DNA of 64,000 bases from Aquabacterium parvum (GTDB lineage: Bacteria; Pseudomonadota; Gammaproteobacteria; Burkholderiales; Burkholderiaceae_C): assembly GCF_001447195.1 (NCBI RefSeq), contig NZ_LFRI01000174.1, forward strand, positions 1-64,000. Direction: 5' to 3'. Positions 59,563-64,000 of the stretch are shown in pieces (positions within the stretch are counted from its first letter, which is position 1; each line of letters opens with the position of its first letter). Under the pieces are notes generated by a model. It ran no database searches and was not told the DNA's origin. It worked only from the letters and a program-made list of their open reading frames with translations. The position numbers and the translations under genes were made by a program.

Positions 59563-60965
59563 AGCACGCCGTCAAGCACATCCATTTCGTGGGCATCGGG
59601 GGCGCCGGCATGAGCGGCATCGCCGAGATCCTGCACAACCTCGGCTACACCGTGTCGGGCTCCGATCAGTCCGACAGCGCCACCTCGCGCCGCCTGGCCT
59701 CGCTGGGCATCGACGTGAAATTGGGGCATGAGGCCGTGCACATCGAAGGCGCCGAAGCCGTGGTCACCTCGACCGCTGTGAAGGGCGACAACCCCGAGGT
59801 CATCGCCGCTCGCGCCAGGCGCATCCCAGTGGTGCCGCGCGCCGTCATGCTCGCCGAGCTGATGCGCCTGCGCCGTGGCATCGCCATCGCCGGCACGCAC
59901 GGCAAGACCACCACCACCTCGCTGGTCACGGCCATCCTGGCCGAAGCCGGGGTCGACCCGACCTTCGTCATCGGTGGCAAGCTCAACAGCGCTGGCGCCA
60001 ACTCTGCGCTGGGCAAGGGTGAGTACATCGTGGTCGAGGCCGACGAATCTGACGCCTCCTTCCTGAACCTGTTGCCCATCCTGTCGGTCGTCACCAACAT
60101 CGACGCCGACCACATGGACACCTACGGGCACGACTTCGCCCGGCTCAAGCAGGCCTTTGTCGAGTTCCTGCACCGCATGCCTTTCTACGGCGCGTCGATC
60201 CTGTGCATCGACGACCCGGGCGTGCGCAGCATCGTGCCGCTGATCTCGCGCCCGGTCATCACCTACGGCTTCGGCGAAGAAGCCCAGGTGCGCGCGGTCG
60301 ACGTCGAGGCCCTGCCCGGCGGGCAGATGCGCTTCACCGTGCAGCGCCGCAATGGCCAGGTCATGCCCGACATGAAGGTCACGCTGAACCTGCCTGGCCA
60401 GCACAACGTGCTCAACGCTCTGGCCGCCATCGCCGTGGCCACCGAGATCGAACTGGCGGACGAGCCCATGGTCAAGGCCCTGGCCGCCTTCTCGGGTGTG
60501 GGCCGCCGCTTCCAGCGCCACGGTGATTTCGCCACCGCCGACGGGGGCACCTTCACCGTCATCGACGACTACGGTCACCACCCGGTCGAGATGGCCGCCG
60601 TCATCAGCGCCGCGCGCGGTGCCTTCCCCGGGCAGCGCCTGGTGCTGGCCTTCCAGCCGCACCGCTACACCCGCACCCGTGACTGTTTCGAAGATTTCGT
60701 CAAGGTGCTGGGCACCGCCGACGCCGTGCTGCTGACCGAGGTCTACGCGGCCGGCGAAGCGCCCATCGTGGCCGCCGACGGCCGGGCCCTGACCCGCGCC
60801 GTGCGCGTGGCCGGCAAGGTCGAGCCGCTGTTCGTGGACGAGGTGAGCGAGTTGCCGCAGGCCATCGTCGACAACGCCAAGGGTGGCGACGTCGTCATCT
60901 GCATGGGCGCCGGCTCCATCGGCACCGTGGCGGCCAAGGTCGCTGAACTCAAGAAAGGCCACTGA
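59559..60965 (+). CDS. murC: UDP-MurNAc:L-Ala ligase MurC
   Basis: 468 residues. [27 protein letters not shown] at the start is the UDP-binding loop, followed by [13 protein letters not shown] (ATP loop), [10 protein letters not shown] and [15 protein letters not shown]. It catalyses the first amino-acid addition to UDP-MurNAc. It overlaps murG by four bases and is separated from ddl by one base. Confidence 0.96.
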   Translation: MKHAVKHIHFVGIGGAGMSGIAEILHNLGYTVSGSDQSDSATSRRLASLGIDVKLGHEAVHIEGAEAVVTSTAVKGDNPEVIAARARRIPVVPRAVMLAELMRLRRGIAIAGTHGKTTTTSLVTAILAEAGVDPTFVIGGKLNSAGANSALGKGEYIVVEADESDASFLNLLPILSVVTNIDADHMDTYGHDFARLKQAFVEFLHRMPFYGASILCIDDPGVRSIVPLISRPVITYGFGEEAQVRAVDVEALPGGQMRFTVQRRNGQVMPDMKVTLNLPGQHNVLNALAAIAVATEIELADEPMVKALAAFSGVGRRFQRHGDFATADGGTFTVIDDYGHHPVEMAAVISAARGAFPGQRLVLAFQPHRYTRTRDCFEDFVKVLGTADAVLLTEVYAAGEAPIVAADGRALTRAVRVAGKVEPLFVDEVSELPQAIVDNAKGGDVVICMGAGSIGTVAAKVAELKKGH

Positions 60966-60966
60966 G

Positions 60967-61938
60967 ATGAGCCAGAACCTGTTGAAACCTTTGTCCATCG
61001 ATCCGAAGTCGCTCGGCCGCGTGGCCGTGCTGTTCGGCGGCACGTCGGCCGAGCGCGATGTCTCCATCATGTCGGGCACCGGCGTGCTCAAGGCCCTGCA
61101 GGCGCAAGGCGTGGACGCCTTTGCCTTCGACCCCGCCGAGCGCCCGCTGCAAGAGCTCAAGGCCGAAGGCGTGGACCGCTGCTTCATCGCCCTGCATGGC
61201 CGCGGCGGCGAAGACGGCACCGTGCAAGGCGCACTGGAACTGCTGGGCATCCCCTACACCGGATCCGGCGTGATGGCTTCGAGCATCGCCATGGACAAGG
61301 TCATGACCAAGCGCATCTGGCGCTTCGAAGGACTGCCCACGCCGGACTGGCGCATCGTCGCCAGCGCCACCGAATGCGAACAGGCCCTGGCGGTGCTGGG
61401 CGCGCCCATGATCGTCAAGCCCGCGCGCGAAGGCTCGTCCATCGGCCTGACCAAGGTGACCGACGTGGCGCAGTGCGCTGCCGCCTACGCCGCAGCCGCC
61501 CAGCACGACCCGGAAGTGTTGTGCGAGCAGTTCATTGAGGGCGAGGAAACCACCTGCCCGGTGCTCATCGTTGAAGGCGAGGCCCAGGCCCTGCCGGTGA
61601 TCCGCATCGTGGCCCCCGGTGGCAACTACGACTACCAGAACAAGTACTTCACCGATGAGGTCAAGTACCTGTGCCCCAGCGAGCTGGATGCGGCCGAAGA
61701 AGCCGAGATCCAGCGCGAGGTGGTGCGCGCCTTCAAGACCCTGGGCTGCCGCGGCTGGGCCCGCGCCGACGTGATGATCCGCCGCAGCGACCGCCAGCCC
61801 TTCCTGCTGGAGATCAACACCTCGCCGGGCATGACCGGCCATTCCCTGGTGCCCATGTCCGCCAAGGTTGCGGGCCTGAGCTACGAACAACTGTGCGTGC
61901 ACCTGCTGGCCTCGGCCACGCTGGACCGCAACGCCTGA
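60967..61938 (+). CDS. ddl: D-alanine:D-alanine ligase
   Basis: 323 residues from ATG 60967, one base after the murC stop. [70 protein letters not shown] and [20 protein letters not shown] show a full ATP-grasp Ddl enzyme of the DdlB type. It makes the D-Ala-D-Ala used by the MurF half of MurEF. Confidence 0.95.
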   Translation: MSQNLLKPLSIDPKSLGRVAVLFGGTSAERDVSIMSGTGVLKALQAQGVDAFAFDPAERPLQELKAEGVDRCFIALHGRGGEDGTVQGALELLGIPYTGSGVMASSIAMDKVMTKRIWRFEGLPTPDWRIVASATECEQALAVLGAPMIVKPAREGSSIGLTKVTDVAQCAAAYAAAAQHDPEVLCEQFIEGEETTCPVLIVEGEAQALPVIRIVAPGGNYDYQNKYFTDEVKYLCPSELDAAEEAEIQREVVRAFKTLGCRGWARADVMIRRSDRQPFLLEINTSPGMTGHSLVPMSAKVAGLSYEQLCVHLLASATLDRNA

Positions 61939-61954
61939 CGCCGAAGAAGGACGC

Positions 61955-62830
61955 ATGCAAGCCGCCGCCGCCCTCCACCTGCCGCGAGAAGCCAGCGAAG
62001 CGTCGCAAGACGTGCGCTGGATGAACGTGGCCACCGCCTGGCTGGTGGTGGTGGGGCTGTGCCTGCTCGCGGCGGCCGGCCTGCAACGCCTGGGGCGCCT
62101 GCCCTTCTTCAACCTCACCGAGGTGCAGCTCGAAGGCGACCTGCAGCGCAACAACATCGCCACCGTGCGCGCCCACATCGTGCCCCGGCTGGAAGGCGGC
62201 TACTTCACGCTCGATTTGCAAAAGGGCCGCGAGGTGTTCGAAGCCTTGCCCTGGGTGCGCCACGCCGTCGTGCGCCGCGTGTGGCCCAACGAGCTGCGCG
62301 TCAAGCTCGAAGAGCACCGCCCGGCTGCTCACTGGCAGCACGAAGACCGCGACGACCAGCTCGTCAACACCTTCGGCGAGGTCTTCGAGGCCAACCCGGG
62401 CGATGTCGAGGACGACCACCTGCCCGTGTTGCTGGCCCCGGCCAACCCCGCACCCGGCCTGTCGGCCACGATGCTGGAGATGCTGCACACGCTGCAAAAA
62501 GCCCTGGCGCCGCTGGGCGACATCGAGCGGCTCAAGCTCACCGACCGTGGTTCCTGGAGCGTCGAACTCGACACCGACGCCCAGATCATGCTGGGCCGAG
62601 GCAGCGTTGAAGAGGTGGCCGAGCGGGCCCGACGCTTCGTGCGAACCCTGCCTGAACTGCAACGCCATTACCCGGACCCGCTGGCCTACGCCGACCTGCG
62701 TTACCCGGAGGCCTATGCCGTCCGACTGCGTGGCACGACCACGTTGCTGGAAGACCCGAAGAAACCAGGTGTGGTGCGCAAGCCAAGTGCTGGCGTTACC
62801 CGTTCCCTGAATCCGAATATCAATCGATAA
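61955..62830 (+). CDS. ftsQ: Cell division protein FtsQ
   Basis: 291 residues. A cytoplasmic start of about 25 residues is followed by a span (VATAWLVVVGLCLLAAAGL), a POTRA domain (FFNLTEVQLEGDLQRNNIATVRAHIVPRLEGGYFTLDLQKGREVFEALPWVRHAVVRRVWPNELRVKLEEHRP, about 48-120) and a beta domain (KLTDRGSWSVELDTDAQIMLGRG). FtsQ links early and late divisome proteins and binds FtsL/FtsB. It is 16 bases after ddl. Confidence 0.92.
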   Translation: MQAAAALHLPREASEASQDVRWMNVATAWLVVVGLCLLAAAGLQRLGRLPFFNLTEVQLEGDLQRNNIATVRAHIVPRLEGGYFTLDLQKGREVFEALPWVRHAVVRRVWPNELRVKLEEHRPAAHWQHEDRDDQLVNTFGEVFEANPGDVEDDHLPVLLAPANPAPGLSATMLEMLHTLQKALAPLGDIERLKLTDRGSWSVELDTDAQIMLGRGSVEEVAERARRFVRTLPELQRHYPDPLAYADLRYPEAYAVRLRGTTTLLEDPKKPGVVRKPSAGVTRSLNPNINR

Positions 62831-62844
62831 TTTCGTCACACACC

Positions 62845-64000
62845 ATGGCCAAGGAATACAAGGATCTGGTAGTCGGACTCGACATCGGGACCGCCAAAGT
62901 GATGGCGGTGGTGGCCGAAGTCCTCCCGGGTGGCGACCTCCGGCTCGCCGGCCTCGGTGTCGCTCCCTCTCACGGTTTGAAGCGCGGCGTGGTCGTCAAC
63001 ATCGACGCCACGGTGCAGTCCATCCAGCAGGCTTTGAAAGAAGCCGAGCTGATGGCCGACTGCAAGATCAACCGCGTCTGGACGGGCATCACCGGCAGCC
63101 ACATCCGCGGGCAGAACTCCACCGGCATGGTCATCGTGCGGGACAAGGAAGTGGCACCCCTCGACGTGCAGCGCGTGGTCGAGACCGCCAAGGCCATCAA
63201 CATCCCCAACGACCAGCGCCTGCTGCTGGTCGAGCCGCAAGAATTCATCATCGACGGCCACGAGGTCAAAGAGCCCATCGGCATGAGCGGTGGGCGCCTC
63301 GAAGTCAAGGTCCACATCGTCACCGGCGCGCAAAGCGCAGCGGAGAACATCGTCAAGTGCGTGCGCCGCTGCGGCCTCGAAGCCGAGCAGCTGGTGCTCA
63401 ACCCCAGCGCCTCGTCGGCCGCTGTGCTGACCGAAGACGAAAAGTCGCTGGGTGTGGCCATGGTCGACATCGGCGCTGGCACCACCGACGTGTCCATCTT
63501 CACCGACGGCTCGGTGCGTCACACGGCGGTCATCCCCATCGCCGGTGACCTGATCACCAGCGACATCGCCATGGCGCTGCGCACGCCCACCAAGGACGCC
63601 GAAGACATCAAGGTGGACTTCGGTGTGGCCAAGCAACTGCTGGCCGACCCGAACGAACACGTCGAGGTGCCCGGCCTGGGCGACCGCGCGCCGCGCATGC
63701 TCTCGCGCCAGGCACTGGCCGGCGTGATCGAGCCGCGCGTCGAAGAGATCTTCTCGCTGGTCCACCAGGTGATCCGCGAGTCGGGTTACGAAGAACTGCT
63801 GTCCTCCGGCATCGTTCTGACCGGCGGCTCGGCCGTGATGCCGGGCATGGTCGAACTCGCCGAAGACATTTTCTTGAAGCCGGTGCGCAAGGGCACGCCC
63901 TTGTACTCCGGCGCACTGCACGACATGGTGGCGAGCCCGCGCTCTGCCACCGTCATGGGCTTGCTCGAAGAGGCAAGACTCGCGCGCATGCGCGGGATGA
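62845..64000 (+). CDS. ftsA: Cell division protein FtsA (cut at the window edge)
   Basis: 385 residues are visible of a usual 410 or so; the frame is open at the right edge. Actin-like ATPase that tethers FtsZ to the membrane. LVVGLDIGTAKVMAVVAEV (phosphate 1), the 1C domain (GVVVNIDATVQSIQQALKEAEL), VAMVDIGAGTTDVSIFTDG (phosphate 2) and VLTGGSAVMPGMVELAEDIF (adenosine motif) are present. The C-terminal amphipathic membrane helix would lie beyond the window, and ftsZ is expected next. It starts 14 bases after ftsQ. Confidence 0.96.
   Translation, partial: MAKEYKDLVVGLDIGTAKVMAVVAEVLPGGDLRLAGLGVAPSHGLKRGVVVNIDATVQSIQQALKEAELMADCKINRVWTGITGSHIRGQNSTGMVIVRDKEVAPLDVQRVVETAKAINIPNDQRLLLVEPQEFIIDGHEVKEPIGMSGGRLEVKVHIVTGAQSAAENIVKCVRRCGLEAEQLVLNPSASSAAVLTEDEKSLGVAMVDIGAGTTDVSIFTDGSVRHTAVIPIAGDLITSDIAMALRTPTKDAEDIKVDFGVAKQLLADPNEHVEVPGLGDRAPRMLSRQALAGVIEPRVEEIFSLVHQVIRESGYEELLSSGIVLTGGSAVMPGMVELAEDIFLKPVRKGTPLYSGALHDMVASPRSATVMGLLEEARLARMRGM

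Overview
The window is high-GC bacterial DNA that reads as a chromosome segment of a betaproteobacterium of the order Burkholderiales (Leptothrix/Aquabacterium/Ideonella-like). The basis is the product sequences, the fused murE-murF and thiD-thiE genes, and the gene order of the division and cell wall (dcw) cluster. This placement is an inference. I saw no rRNA, tRNA, CRISPR array or intact insertion sequence.

Left part (1-14.8 kb), accessory. Two related Sel1-repeat proteins (123-2382) are followed by an operon of at least eight tightly packed plus-strand genes (2638-12336). Its first four genes are the core of a thiazole/oxazole-modified microcin (TOMM, or linear azol(in)e peptide) system: a leader-binding E1-like cyclodehydratase partner, a small protein carrying GG then STSTCCSSC near its N terminus and three hydrophobic segments, a YcaO cyclodehydratase ending in a PxPxP motif, and a SagB-type FMN dehydrogenase. 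A PAP2-like membrane protein, two exported WG-repeat proteins and an exported TPR protein follow in the same operon. The candidate precursor looks fused to a membrane domain. This is the most interesting locus of the window. A large protein of unknown function (12460-14793) follows.

Middle-left (14.8-30.6 kb). An esterase, metR, a dienelactone hydrolase and an O6-methylguanine methyltransferase are followed by a minus-strand type VI secretion effector module: a DUF4123 chaperone, a VasX/BTH_I2691-like 940-residue effector, a DUF6708 protein (likely immunity), an exported membrane-anchored protein, and a truncated second copy of the DUF6708 C terminus. Next come a decayed ABC-ATPase fragment, metE with a perfect MetR box, a DUF1800/DUF1501 pair and a DUF4442 hotdog protein.

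Middle-right (30.6-47.3 kb). Two sensor histidine kinases, bioB, two small genes, a thiamine operon thiC-thiO-thiS-thiG-thiDE behind a TPP riboswitch, and an iron-uptake operon feoA-feoB plus a Cys-rich membrane protein behind a probable Fur box.

Right end (47.3-64 kb). The dcw cluster in canonical order: mraZ, rsmH, ftsL, ftsI, murE-murF, mraY, murD, ftsW, murG, murC, ddl, ftsQ, ftsA (cut by the window edge). Genes overlap or nearly touch, so this is one long operon for peptidoglycan precursor synthesis and septation. A 10-bp-periodic MraZ operator overlaps the mraZ start, and MurD carries an unusual acidic insertion of about 115 residues.
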